A stretch of 54,418 nt of DNA from Brevibacterium rongguiense. Lineage in GTDB: Bacteria > Actinomycetota > Actinomycetes > Actinomycetales > Brevibacteriaceae. A program made the position numbers and the translations under genes. Positions 38,969 through 47,323 of this stretch are shown here, piece after piece. Positions within the stretch are counted from its first letter, which is position 1. Each line of letters starts with the position of its first letter. Location: positions 1 through 54,418 of the forward strand of contig NZ_WWEQ01000016.1 in assembly GCF_009857845.1 (NCBI RefSeq), read 5' to 3'. Below the pieces are notes generated by a model. That model ran no database searches. It was not told the origin of the DNA and was given only the letters and a program-made list of their open reading frames with translations.

Positions 38969-41080
38969 CTACGGGGCGGGGCTGCCGTGCACGGCGGAGG
39001 CGACGACGGCCACGACCTCGGCGCCGAACTGGCCGAGCTTGACCGGCCCCATGCCCGGCACCCGCTCGAGGTCGGCGGGCGTCTGGGGCACCACCTCGGC
39101 GATGGCCGCGAGCGTGGCGGTGGTGAAGACCATGTAGGCGGGCACGCGCAGCCGCGCGGCGGTCTCCTCCCGCCAGGCCGTGAGCGCCTCGAGCACCCGC
39201 GCATCGGCGGCCTGCGCGCAGTGCGAGCAGCGGCCCATCCGCCGCTCGGCCGCCCCGTCGAGCGGACGCGCGCAGCGCGCGCACTGCTGCTCGCGCAGCC
39301 GCGCGCCGGCCGCACCCGGGCGCCGGGCGCCCGAGCGGGCAGACTGCGCCGCGGCGGCCCCCTGGGCCTTCCCCCGCAGCTCGCCGACGAAGCGGGAGAC
39401 CCGGCGCTGGACACGGCTGCCGGACTGGCGGGCCAGCGACCAGCTGAGCGTGAGCTCGTCGCGGGCCCGGGTGAGTGCCACGTAGAACAGGCGCCGCTCC
39501 TCCGCGATCTGGGCCGGCGTGGTCGCGTAGGAGATGGGCAGGAGCCCCTCCGAGAGGCCCACGATGTGCACGCTGTCCCATTCGAGGCCCTTCGCCGCGT
39601 GGACGCTGGCCAGCGTCACCCCGTCCACCGGCGGTGCGAACTGGTGCTCCCGACGGTCCTCGAGCTCAGCGACGAACTCAGCGAGCGGGACCGGCAGCTC
39701 ACGGTCGGACTGCAGCCGGCGGGCGAGCTCCACGAGCGCGCTCAGCGATTCCCACCGTTCGCGCAGCGCACCGCCCCGCGCGGGGCCGGCGGCGGTCCAA
39801 CCCAGCGAGGCCAGCACCTCGGCGACGGCGTCCGGCAGCGGCTGGGGGGCGCGCGCCGAGCGCGCCGCGCGCAGCATCGCCATGGCCTCCTTGACCTCGC
39901 GGCGGGCGAAGTAGCGCTCCCCGCCGCGCAGCACGTAGGCGATGCCGGCATTCGCCAGCGCCTCCTCGAGCGCGCGGGACTGGCCGTTCGTGCGGAAGAG
40001 CACCGCGATGTCCGAGGCGCGCCGGCCGGCAGTGAGCTGGGCGGCGATGCGCTGGGCGATGCCCTGCGCCTCCGCCTCGTCGTCGGGGAACTCGAGGAGC
40101 GCCGGCGGCTGGCCACCCGTGCGCGTGGGCTGGAGGACGAGCGGGCTGCGGCCAGTGTGGGCCAGCACCCGGTTCGCCGCGTCGACGATGGGGGCCCGCG
40201 AGCGGTAGTTGCGCACCAGTGAGATCGTCGCCGCGTCCTCGAAGCGCTGGGGCAGGCCCAGCAGGAACGAGTCGGTGGCGCCGGCGAACGTGTAGATCGT
40301 CTGCGCGGGATCGCCCACGACGCACAGCGAGCTGCGCCGGCCCAGCCAGCGGGAGAGCAGGTCGAACTGGACCGGGGAGACGTCCTGGAACTCGTCGACG
40401 ACGAAGTGGCGGTACTGCGAGTGGACCTGCGCGGCGATGTCCTCGCGGGTGGCGAGCACCCCGGTGAGGACGAGGAGGACGTCTTCGAAGTCGAGCATCC
40501 GGCCGCGGGTCTTGAGCTCCCCGTAGGCGGTCATGATGCGCACCATGGCCGCGGGGTCGATGCCCTCGGGCAGCTCCCGGTCCGCGGCCATGCCCGCGTA
40601 CTCCTCCGTGCCGATCATCGACACGGCGGCGAACTCGATCTCCGCGGCGACGTCGCGCACCGTCTCCCGCTCCACCTCGAAGCCGGTCTCGGCCAGCGCG
40701 CGGGCGACGGCGCCGGCCTTCTGCGCGATGAGCTCGGGAAACGGCCCCTCCGCGAACGCCGGCCAGAAGAACCGCAGCTGCCGCAGCGCCGCGGAGTGGA
40801 ACGTGCGGGCCTGGACACCGGGCACCCCCAGGCCGCGCAGGCGCGCGCGCATCTCCCCCGCCGCCTTGGCCGTGAACGTGAGGGCGAGCACCTGCTGGGG
40901 CTCCAGGGCGCCGGTAGCCGCGGCGTAGGCGATGCGGTGGGTCATGGCGCGGGTCTTGCCGGTGCCGGCGCCGGCCAGCACGACGAGCGGGCCGATCGGG
41001 TGCTCGACGACGCGGCGCTGCTCGGGATCGAGGGCGGCCAGCAGGGCCTGTGCGTCCTTGCCGCCGGGGGCTGCGCTCAT
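38969..41080 (-). CDS. uvrD2: ATP-dependent DNA helicase UvrD2
   Basis: 703-residue SF1A helicase: Walker A AGAGTGKT, Walker B VVDEFQDVSPVQ, motif III GDPAQTIYTFAGA, motif IV RNYRSR, motif V VHAAKGLEWDSV, motif VI VALTRARDEL. The actinobacterial UvrD2 C-terminus is present: a tetracysteine module (CARC ... CSHC) and an HRDC domain (AYMVFTTATLAAIAEVVPQT). In mycobacteria UvrD2 is essential and its Cys4 region is needed for unwinding. ATG 41080 overlaps the nudC stop (ATGA). The nudC-uvrD2 order is shared with M. tuberculosis. Confidence 0.95.
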   Translation of the reverse strand: MSAAPGGKDAQALLAALDPEQRRVVEHPIGPLVVLAGAGTGKTRAMTHRIAYAAATGALEPQQVLALTFTAKAAGEMRARLRGLGVPGVQARTFHSAALRQLRFFWPAFAEGPFPELIAQKAGAVARALAETGFEVERETVRDVAAEIEFAAVSMIGTEEYAGMAADRELPEGIDPAAMVRIMTAYGELKTRGRMLDFEDVLLVLTGVLATREDIAAQVHSQYRHFVVDEFQDVSPVQFDLLSRWLGRRSSLCVVGDPAQTIYTFAGATDSFLLGLPQRFEDAATISLVRNYRSRAPIVDAANRVLAHTGRSPLVLQPTRTGGQPPALLEFPDDEAEAQGIAQRIAAQLTAGRRASDIAVLFRTNGQSRALEEALANAGIAYVLRGGERYFARREVKEAMAMLRAARSARAPQPLPDAVAEVLASLGWTAAGPARGGALRERWESLSALVELARRLQSDRELPVPLAEFVAELEDRREHQFAPPVDGVTLASVHAAKGLEWDSVHIVGLSEGLLPISYATTPAQIAEERRLFYVALTRARDELTLSWSLARQSGSRVQRRVSRFVGELRGKAQGAAAAQSARSGARRPGAAGARLREQQCARCARPLDGAAERRMGRCSHCAQAADARVLEALTAWREETAARLRVPAYMVFTTATLAAIAEVVPQTPADLERVPGMGPVKLGQFGAEVVAVVASAVHGSPAP

Positions 41081-42177
41081 GCGCCGCCGGTCAGCCAGGC
41101 GGCGATGATCTGACCCGCGATGGAGACCTCACCGGGGATGAGGACGTCTTCGGCCGCCACCGCCGCGCGCAGCTCACGGCGGGTGAACCAGCGCACCTCG
41201 GACATCTCGTCGCCGTCCGGCTGCAGGTCCGCGCTGCGCGCCTCCGCGGTGAAGCCGAGCATGAGGGAGCACGGGAACGGCCATGGCTGCGAGCCCACGT
41301 AGCGCGGATTGTCGCAGTGCACACCGGCCTCTTCGAAGACCTCGCGCTGCACGGCGCGCTCGAGGGTCTCGCCCGGCTCCACGAATCCCGCGAGGATCGA
41401 GAAGCGGCGCTGCGGCCAGGCCGCGTTGCGGCCGAGCAGGATCCGCTCCTCGCCGTCCGGATCCGTGTGGACGACGGCCATGATGACGGCGGGGTCGGTG
41501 CGGGGGAAGTGCTCGGCGCCCGTGGTGGGGTCCCTGCGCACCCAGCCGCCTGCCGCGGGCTCGGTGGGCTCGCCCGTGCGCGGCGAGCGCGGGTGGGCCG
41601 CATGCCAGTTGCCCAGGGCGACGAGCGTGCAGGCCAGGCCGGCGTCGAGGTCGCTGAGCGCCAGGGCGAGCGCGCGCAGGTCGAACCACGTGGGCGCCGC
41701 GACGTCGAGGCCGGTGGCGGGCGCGTCCAGCAGGTCCTCGGCCTGGGCGCCCTGGGCGCGGGCGAGCGCCTCGTCGACCCGGGAGCGGGAGGCGTCGTCG
41801 AGGAGGAGGCCCACGCAGTCCGTGCCGTCGGCGGCCCGGCCCAGGTAGATGCGGGTGCCGCCGAGGGCGCCCAGCTCGGTGGTGAGCGGACCCGGCCCGG
41901 GGGCGGGCTCAGCAGTCGGCTGGGCGGGCTCCGCACCGGGTTGGGCGGGCGTCCCCTCGCGAGAGGCGGCCGCCGCCGCGCCCGTGGGCTCCTGGAGCCG
42001 CAGGCGGTGGAGCTGGCCGCGCGAGACGAGGAGGCTGCCGCGGTGGGCGAGGACGATGACCGTGCCGGGGCGCGCGAGCACCTCGTCCAGCGCTGCGTCG
42101 GAGCCCCGATCCAGGTGGTTGCGCAGCGCCGCGCTGCGGGCGAGGCTGGCGGGGGCGAGGACGGGCAGCGGCAACAT
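41077..42177 (-). CDS. nudC: NAD(+) diphosphatase / RNA deNADding enzyme NudC
   Basis: 366 residues. The Nudix box GFVEPGETLERAVQREVFEE is followed by the NudC-specific SQPWPFPCSLMLGF. The four-cysteine zinc ribbon of E. coli NudC is replaced by LGNWHAAHPRSPRTGEPT, without cysteines, as in the M. tuberculosis enzyme. A Pro/Ala-rich insert (PAQPGAEPAQPTAEPAPGPG) lies in the N-terminal domain. It cleaves NAD(H), and NAD caps on RNA. ATG 42177 was chosen to include the N-terminal domain starting MLPLPVLAPASLARSAALRN. It is coupled to uvrD2. Confidence 0.94.
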   Translation of the reverse strand: MLPLPVLAPASLARSAALRNHLDRGSDAALDEVLARPGTVIVLAHRGSLLVSRGQLHRLRLQEPTGAAAAASREGTPAQPGAEPAQPTAEPAPGPGPLTTELGALGGTRIYLGRAADGTDCVGLLLDDASRSRVDEALARAQGAQAEDLLDAPATGLDVAAPTWFDLRALALALSDLDAGLACTLVALGNWHAAHPRSPRTGEPTEPAAGGWVRRDPTTGAEHFPRTDPAVIMAVVHTDPDGEERILLGRNAAWPQRRFSILAGFVEPGETLERAVQREVFEEAGVHCDNPRYVGSQPWPFPCSLMLGFTAEARSADLQPDGDEMSEVRWFTRRELRAAVAAEDVLIPGEVSIAGQIIAAWLTGGA

Positions 42178-42276
42178 GGGGACCACGATAGCGAAGGGCG
42201 CTGACGCGGCCCGCCCGCCCAGACACGCACCGCGCGGGCGGGCCGGCCGGGTGCCCTGTCCGGGTAGATTGGGCGT

Positions 42277-43863
42277 GTGGATACTCTCGCCCTTCGCATC
42301 GCAGCGGCCAGCGCCCAGCTCGTCGAGGACTTCGAGCCCAGCGGCTTCGCGCCGCTGAGCGATCCGCGGGGACCCCGCCTCCTCCTCAGCGACGGGCAGC
42401 GCAGCGTCGTCGCTGCCCTGCTGGGCCCAGCGCAGGCACTCGAGGCCGCGGCCGAGCAGGTGGCCGCCGCCGTGCTGCGGGCCATCCTGCCCGACTCCCC
42501 CGTGGCATTCCCCACGGTCCTCGCCCGCCAGCCGATGCCCCGGGGCTTCGTGCCGGACGAGGAAGTCGTCCTGCAGGTCAGCGAGCCGCTGCCGGGGGCG
42601 CCGGTGTCCACGCTGGACTTCCGGGAGTCGGCGCTCGCCCCCTCCCTGGCCCGCTTCCTCGCGGCGCTGCACTCCGCGGACGCCGGCGGGGTCGCCGATG
42701 CCGGCCTCGTCGCGCAGGAGTCGCAGGAGATCCGCGAGGCGCTGCTGGGCGAGCTCGATCGCGGTGCCGAGACGGGCGAGGTGCCCGGTGGGCTGCTGGG
42801 CCGCTGGGAGGAGGCGCTCGAGACCGTCTCCCTGTGGCGGTTCCTGCCCGCCCCCGTCCACGGGGACCTCAGCCTCGAGGCGCTGCGCGCGCAGGACGGT
42901 GAGCTGAGCGCGGTCTCCGAGCTGGCGCGCCTGCGGGTGGGCGATCCGGCCGCCGATCTCGCCGCCGTCTCCGGGCTGCTCGATCCCGATGACTTCGATG
43001 CGTTCCTCGCCGCCTATGCCGCGGCCCGCCCGGCCGAGGACGCCGGGCTGTCCGAGCGCATCGATTTCATGAGCGAGTTCGCGGTGCTCCAGTGGTTCCT
43101 CGCCGCGGTGGACGCCGGCGACGCCGAGGCGCGGGCCGAGGCCGTGGCCCTGCTGTGGCAGCTCGCCGAGCTCACCGGCGGCACGGCCGCCTCCGGCGCG
43201 CCGGCGCGGGCCGGGGCTGCCGGAGCTGCCGAAGCTGCCGAAGCTGCCGAAGCTGCCGAAGCAGAGCGAACGTCGGACGAGCATCCGTCAGCGGAGCCGT
43301 CCACGGCGGACGACCCGGGCGCAGCCGCAGCCGGGGCGCCCAGTGCTTCCGGTGCTTCCGCGGCCGGCGCGGACGGTCGAATCGACGGCACCGGCCGCGG
43401 CGCGGAGGACGGGCGAGACGGTCACGGTGAATCGCCGGCGCGGACGGGCGCCGAACCGGCGGCCTCCCACGTCACCGAGGACATCGACCGCGACCGCGCG
43501 GCGTTCCGACCGGCAGCGCCGGTGCGCCCGGCTCGCGCGGGCCGGCAGGAGGCCGGGGGCTCACACGCCGCCGGGCACGGCGCGGCGGCGCCGGGCACGT
43601 CACCCCAGGGCGCCTCGCCTCAGGGCACCGCAGCCCAGGGCACGGCTGGGCGGGGCGGGATCCCCGAGGACCCAGCCGAGGCGGAGACGGGCAGGATCGC
43701 CGGCCCGGACGAGCTCGAGCGCATCGGCTCGCCCACTGACTCCGCTGACTCCGGTGACCCCGGCGACGCGCGAACCCGTTCGTCTCTCGTGGACACCCAG
43801 CGCACCGAGCTGGGCGAGGACTTCGCAGCGGGCGACGACACGGCGCCCGTCGAGCGCCCCTGA
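42277..43863 (+). CDS. Aminoglycoside/macrolide-phosphotransferase-fold protein with altered active site
   Basis: 528 residues. The first ~310 resemble APH/Mph kinase-fold proteins: PAPVHGDLSLEALRAQDGEL stands where the catalytic HGDxxxxN loop is expected, and RVGDPAADLAAVSGL where the D-W-E metal region is. The Asn and the metal Asp look replaced (Glu/Ser), so catalysis is doubtful. The C-terminal ~215 residues are low-complexity (Ala, Gly, Glu, Pro, Thr) with an AAE repeat. GTG 42277 sits six bases after TAGATT, so a leaderless mRNA is likely. It lies between nudC and the adnAB operon and is divergent from nudC. Confidence 0.7.
   Translation: MDTLALRIAAASAQLVEDFEPSGFAPLSDPRGPRLLLSDGQRSVVAALLGPAQALEAAAEQVAAAVLRAILPDSPVAFPTVLARQPMPRGFVPDEEVVLQVSEPLPGAPVSTLDFRESALAPSLARFLAALHSADAGGVADAGLVAQESQEIREALLGELDRGAETGEVPGGLLGRWEEALETVSLWRFLPAPVHGDLSLEALRAQDGELSAVSELARLRVGDPAADLAAVSGLLDPDDFDAFLAAYAAARPAEDAGLSERIDFMSEFAVLQWFLAAVDAGDAEARAEAVALLWQLAELTGGTAASGAPARAGAAGAAEAAEAAEAAEAERTSDEHPSAEPSTADDPGAAAAGAPSASGASAAGADGRIDGTGRGAEDGRDGHGESPARTGAEPAASHVTEDIDRDRAAFRPAAPVRPARAGRQEAGGSHAAGHGAAAPGTSPQGASPQGTAAQGTAGRGGIPEDPAEAETGRIAGPDELERIGSPTDSADSGDPGDARTRSSLVDTQRTELGEDFAAGDDTAPVERP
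43216..43260 (+). repeat. 9-bp tandem repeat in the phosphotransferase-like gene
   Basis: Five in-frame 9-bp units (GCTGCCGGA, then four GCTGCCGAA) encode an AAG(AAE)4 helix-prone stretch at residues 314-328, right where the kinase-fold part ends. Confidence 0.9.
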
Positions 43864-43945
43864 CCGGGCGAACGATTCCCCGCGAGCGGGCGGCCCCGCC
43901 CCTGACCGGGCGCGCCCGTCTCCGCCTTCGCCCGCCGCTGACCCG

Positions 43946-46900
43946 TCAGGGGCCGCTGCCGCGCAGCAGCTCGGCGAGCTCGGTGGGGCCGAGGAGCCGC
44001 TCGGGACGCACAAGCCGGTCGTCGGCGACGAAGTAGAACGCGCCTCCCACCTCGCGGCCGGAGAACCGGTCCATCTTCTCCACCGCCAGCGCATAGACGG
44101 ACAGCTGGACGGTCATGGCGGCCAGCCGCTCGTCGTCGGGCACGCCGCCGGTCTTCCAGTCGATGACCTCGATGCCCTCGCCGCGGTCGAAGACGGCATC
44201 GATCTTGCCGGGGATGTGGACCCCGCCCAGATCGAGCTCGAAGGGCAGCTCGATCGCCAGCGGCTCGCGCTGGGCGAACTCGGAGGCCTCGAATGTCCGG
44301 CACAGGTGGTCGAATCGGTCCTCGAGCTCGGCCGGCAGCCGGCGCCGCTCCGCCTCGTCGGCCAGGCCCTCGAGGGCGGCCTGCCCGTAGCGCTGCTCGA
44401 CCCAGGCATGGAACGCGGTGCCGAGCGCGGCGGCCGGGGCCGGGCCCTGCGGCATGGGCCGGGCGAGGTCGGTGAGGAACGCGCTGCGGTCGGCGCGCAG
44501 CGCCACGATGCTCGTGGTCGAGAGCCGTTCGGGCAGCGCACCGCGGAACTCGCGGGGCGCCCGGTCGGCCAGGAGGTCGAGCGCGCGGCGGGCGTAGGGG
44601 GCTGCGGGCCCGTCCGCGAGTGCGTCGAGCGCGACGGCGGGGGTCGCGGCCAGCTGCCGCAGGACCGCGGTGCGCAGCGCGAGCTCCGCCGCCGGCGGCT
44701 CGACGGGCCAGGGCACCGGCGGGGCATCCCCGGCCTCCACCTCCGCGTCCTCGGCGGGCAGCTCCACCTCGGCGCCGAGGGCCTCGATCGCCTCGAGGAG
44801 GAACGGGGAGAACTCGCTGCGCCTGGTGCGCCGGGGCGAGTGGGCCGCGGCGCCGAGCCACAGCTGGGTGCGGGCCCGGGTGATCGCGACGTAGGCCAGG
44901 CGGCGCTCCTCCGCGAGGCTCTGCTCGCTGAGCGCGGGGCCGAGGGTGCCCTTCAGCCAGTCGGCGAGCTCCTTCTGCGAGGCGAACGAGGTCGCCGTGA
45001 GGTCGAAGCGGGGCAGCTTGTCCCGGTCGCCGCGCAGCGGGTAGGGCAGCCGGCCCAGCGAGAGCCAGCCGCGCCCATCGCGGGGTGTGCTGGGCAGATC
45101 CCCCACGACGAGGTTGGGAATCGCCACCGCGTCGAACTCGAGGCCCTTCGAGGCGTGGACGGTCATGACGACGACGCTGCGGTCGGCGGGATCGGACCCG
45201 TCGGGCAGGGCTGCCTCGGCCACGGCGAGCGCCGCGGACTCCTCGGCCAGGGCGAGCCACGCGAGCAGGTCTTCGGCCCGCACCGCGGGGTCGGTGGCCA
45301 CGTAGCCCGCCACCGTCGACAGCAGGGCGTCGATCGCGGCCCGGTGCTCGGCCGCCCGCGCCGGCGCTAGCGCCTCGATCTCCGCGTCGATGCGCAGCTC
45401 GCGCACGGCCTCGCGCACAAGCCCCGTCACCGTCGTCTGGGCCGCGCGCAGCCGGCGCAGGCTGCGGGCCAGCCGGCCGGCGCGCTCGCGGGCGTCCCCG
45501 CTCAGGCCAGCCGCGGCGATGTCGTCGCTCAGCTGCGGGCCCGGCTGCTGCGCGGCCAGGTCATCGAGGCACTCGGCCAGCCCGATCGGCTCGACATCGT
45601 CCGCGCTCGCGCCGAGGGCGACCTCGAGGCGCCGCTGGCGCAGCCGGCGCAGGCGGCCCAGCGCCGCGACGTCGGCCGCACCGAGGGCGCACGAGGCACC
45701 GGTGAGCAGGCGCATGAGGTGCTCGCCGGCTCCCGGGTCGACGACGACGTTGAGCGCGGCGAAGACGTCGGCCACGTAGGGATCGTCGAGGCCTCCGGCG
45801 CTCCCGGCCATGATGACTTCGAGGCCCGCCTGCTCGAGCGCCGCGGCGACGGAGGCGAAGTCCGCCCGCTTGCGGCACAGGACCGCGCGGGTGCCGTGGG
45901 TGCCGGCCATCCAGGTGGCGAGGGAGGCGAGCTGATCGGTGCCGTAGTCGGCGTCGGCGTGGCCCACCGTCACGGCGAGGGCCACATCGCCGTCCTGTGC
46001 CGTGGGCGCGGCGGTCAGCTGGGCGGCGGGGTCGATGTCCGGCAGCTGCGCGGCGATGCGGTTGGCCACCGCTAGCACCCGCCGGCTGTTGCGCCAGCTC
46101 GTCGTCAGGCCCAGCGTGCGCCCGGGCCCGCCGTCCGGGCCGGGGAAGTCGAGCGGGAACTGCCCGATGTTGCCGGCGCTGGCTCCGCGCCAGGCGTAGA
46201 TCGACTGCCGCGGATCGCCCACCGCCATGACCGGCAGGCCCGCGAACATGAGCTGCAGGAGCTTCGCCTGGCTGTCCGAGGTGTCCTGGTATTCGTCGAG
46301 GAGGATGAGCTGCCAGCGCGAGCGCTCGATCTCGAGCGCCTGGGCGTCCTCGGCCATGATGCGGTGGGCGAACGCAACCTGGTCGGAGAACTGCATGGCG
46401 TGGCGGGCGCGCTTGAGGCTGCGGAAGCGCTCGACGAGGCCCGCGAGGCGGCGCTTGGCCTCGAGGGCGGCGACGTCGCTCGACAGGTCGTTTGCGCAGA
46501 TGAAGTCCACGAGCTCGGCGCGGGTCGCCGCCGACCACAGCTTCGGCGGCGCCCCGCCCGTCGCGCCGATGATGCCCGCGAGCCGCGCGCGCAGCTCGGC
46601 CTTGTCCTCGGTCGGCATCTTCTTCCTGCCGATCGTCGCGTCGAGGGCCGCGAGGTAGTCCGGATTGAGCAGCGCGGCGAGGCTTGCGTCGATGTGCTCG
46701 ACGACTCGGGCGGGGGTGCTCAGGTGCTCGTCGATCTGCCCTGCGAGTTCGAGCACGGCGGTGACGATCGTGCTGCGGGCCCTGCCCGCGGGCACCTCGG
46801 CTGGTCCCGCCGCGTCGACGATGCGGCCGGCGAGCAGGGTGGCGGAGGCGTCGTCGAGCAGGACCGTGTCCGGTTCGACGCCGATGGCCATGCCGTAGTC

Positions 46901-47323
46901 GCGCACGAGCCCGGCGGCGTAGGCGTTGTACGTCTGAACGCTGGGCACATCGAGGCCGTCGAGCGGGCGCGGCGCAGGGGCGCGGCCCGGCGCGCCGGCC
47001 GTGCCGCTCTGGCGCTGCCAGTGGCGCAGCGCCGCGAGGCCGCGCCGGATGCGGTGGCCGAGCTCCCCCACCGCCTTGCGGGTGAATGTGAGGCCCAGGA
47101 TGGCGCTCGGCTCGATGAGCCCATTGGCGACGAGGTAGACGATGCGCTGGGCGAGCACCGTCGTCTTGCCCGACCCGGCGCCCGCGATGACGACGGTGGG
47201 GCCGAGTCCCGCCTCGATGACCGCCTCCTGTTCTGCGGTGGGCGGCGGTGAGCCCATGATCTGGGCGACCTCTCGCGCGCTCAGCCGCGCGACCGGGGCC
47301 GCTCCCGCAGTCGCAGCGCTCAC
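43946..47323 (-). CDS. adnB: Helicase-nuclease subunit AdnB
   Basis: 1125 residues, UvrD/RecB type. Walker A AGAGSGKTTVL (residues 47-57), Walker B ILLDEYQDTSDSQ, motif III GDPRQSIYAWRGA, motif VI YVAITRARTQL. The C-terminal RecB-type nuclease shows GTAFHAWVEQ, PGKIDAVFD, EVIDWKTGG and QLSVYALA, the complete H/D/D-K/QxxxY set. With AdnA it forms the actinobacterial AdnAB motor-nuclease that resects DNA double-strand breaks; AdnB is the main motor in mycobacteria. The GTG overlaps the adnA stop (GTGA). The motor residues are intact, unlike AdnA. Confidence 0.94.
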   Translation of the reverse strand: MSAATAGAAPVARLSAREVAQIMGSPPPTAEQEAVIEAGLGPTVVIAGAGSGKTTVLAQRIVYLVANGLIEPSAILGLTFTRKAVGELGHRIRRGLAALRHWQRQSGTAGAPGRAPAPRPLDGLDVPSVQTYNAYAAGLVRDYGMAIGVEPDTVLLDDASATLLAGRIVDAAGPAEVPAGRARSTIVTAVLELAGQIDEHLSTPARVVEHIDASLAALLNPDYLAALDATIGRKKMPTEDKAELRARLAGIIGATGGAPPKLWSAATRAELVDFICANDLSSDVAALEAKRRLAGLVERFRSLKRARHAMQFSDQVAFAHRIMAEDAQALEIERSRWQLILLDEYQDTSDSQAKLLQLMFAGLPVMAVGDPRQSIYAWRGASAGNIGQFPLDFPGPDGGPGRTLGLTTSWRNSRRVLAVANRIAAQLPDIDPAAQLTAAPTAQDGDVALAVTVGHADADYGTDQLASLATWMAGTHGTRAVLCRKRADFASVAAALEQAGLEVIMAGSAGGLDDPYVADVFAALNVVVDPGAGEHLMRLLTGASCALGAADVAALGRLRRLRQRRLEVALGASADDVEPIGLAECLDDLAAQQPGPQLSDDIAAAGLSGDARERAGRLARSLRRLRAAQTTVTGLVREAVRELRIDAEIEALAPARAAEHRAAIDALLSTVAGYVATDPAVRAEDLLAWLALAEESAALAVAEAALPDGSDPADRSVVVMTVHASKGLEFDAVAIPNLVVGDLPSTPRDGRGWLSLGRLPYPLRGDRDKLPRFDLTATSFASQKELADWLKGTLGPALSEQSLAEERRLAYVAITRARTQLWLGAAAHSPRRTRRSEFSPFLLEAIEALGAEVELPAEDAEVEAGDAPPVPWPVEPPAAELALRTAVLRQLAATPAVALDALADGPAAPYARRALDLLADRAPREFRGALPERLSTTSIVALRADRSAFLTDLARPMPQGPAPAAALGTAFHAWVEQRYGQAALEGLADEAERRRLPAELEDRFDHLCRTFEASEFAQREPLAIELPFELDLGGVHIPGKIDAVFDRGEGIEVIDWKTGGVPDDERLAAMTVQLSVYALAVEKMDRFSGREVGGAFYFVADDRLVRPERLLGPTELAELLRGSGP

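Noticed and set aside
43864..43945. Terminator between the kinase-fold gene and adnB
   Set aside because: Only a 6-bp GC stem with a 2-nt gap is present; too weak to call.
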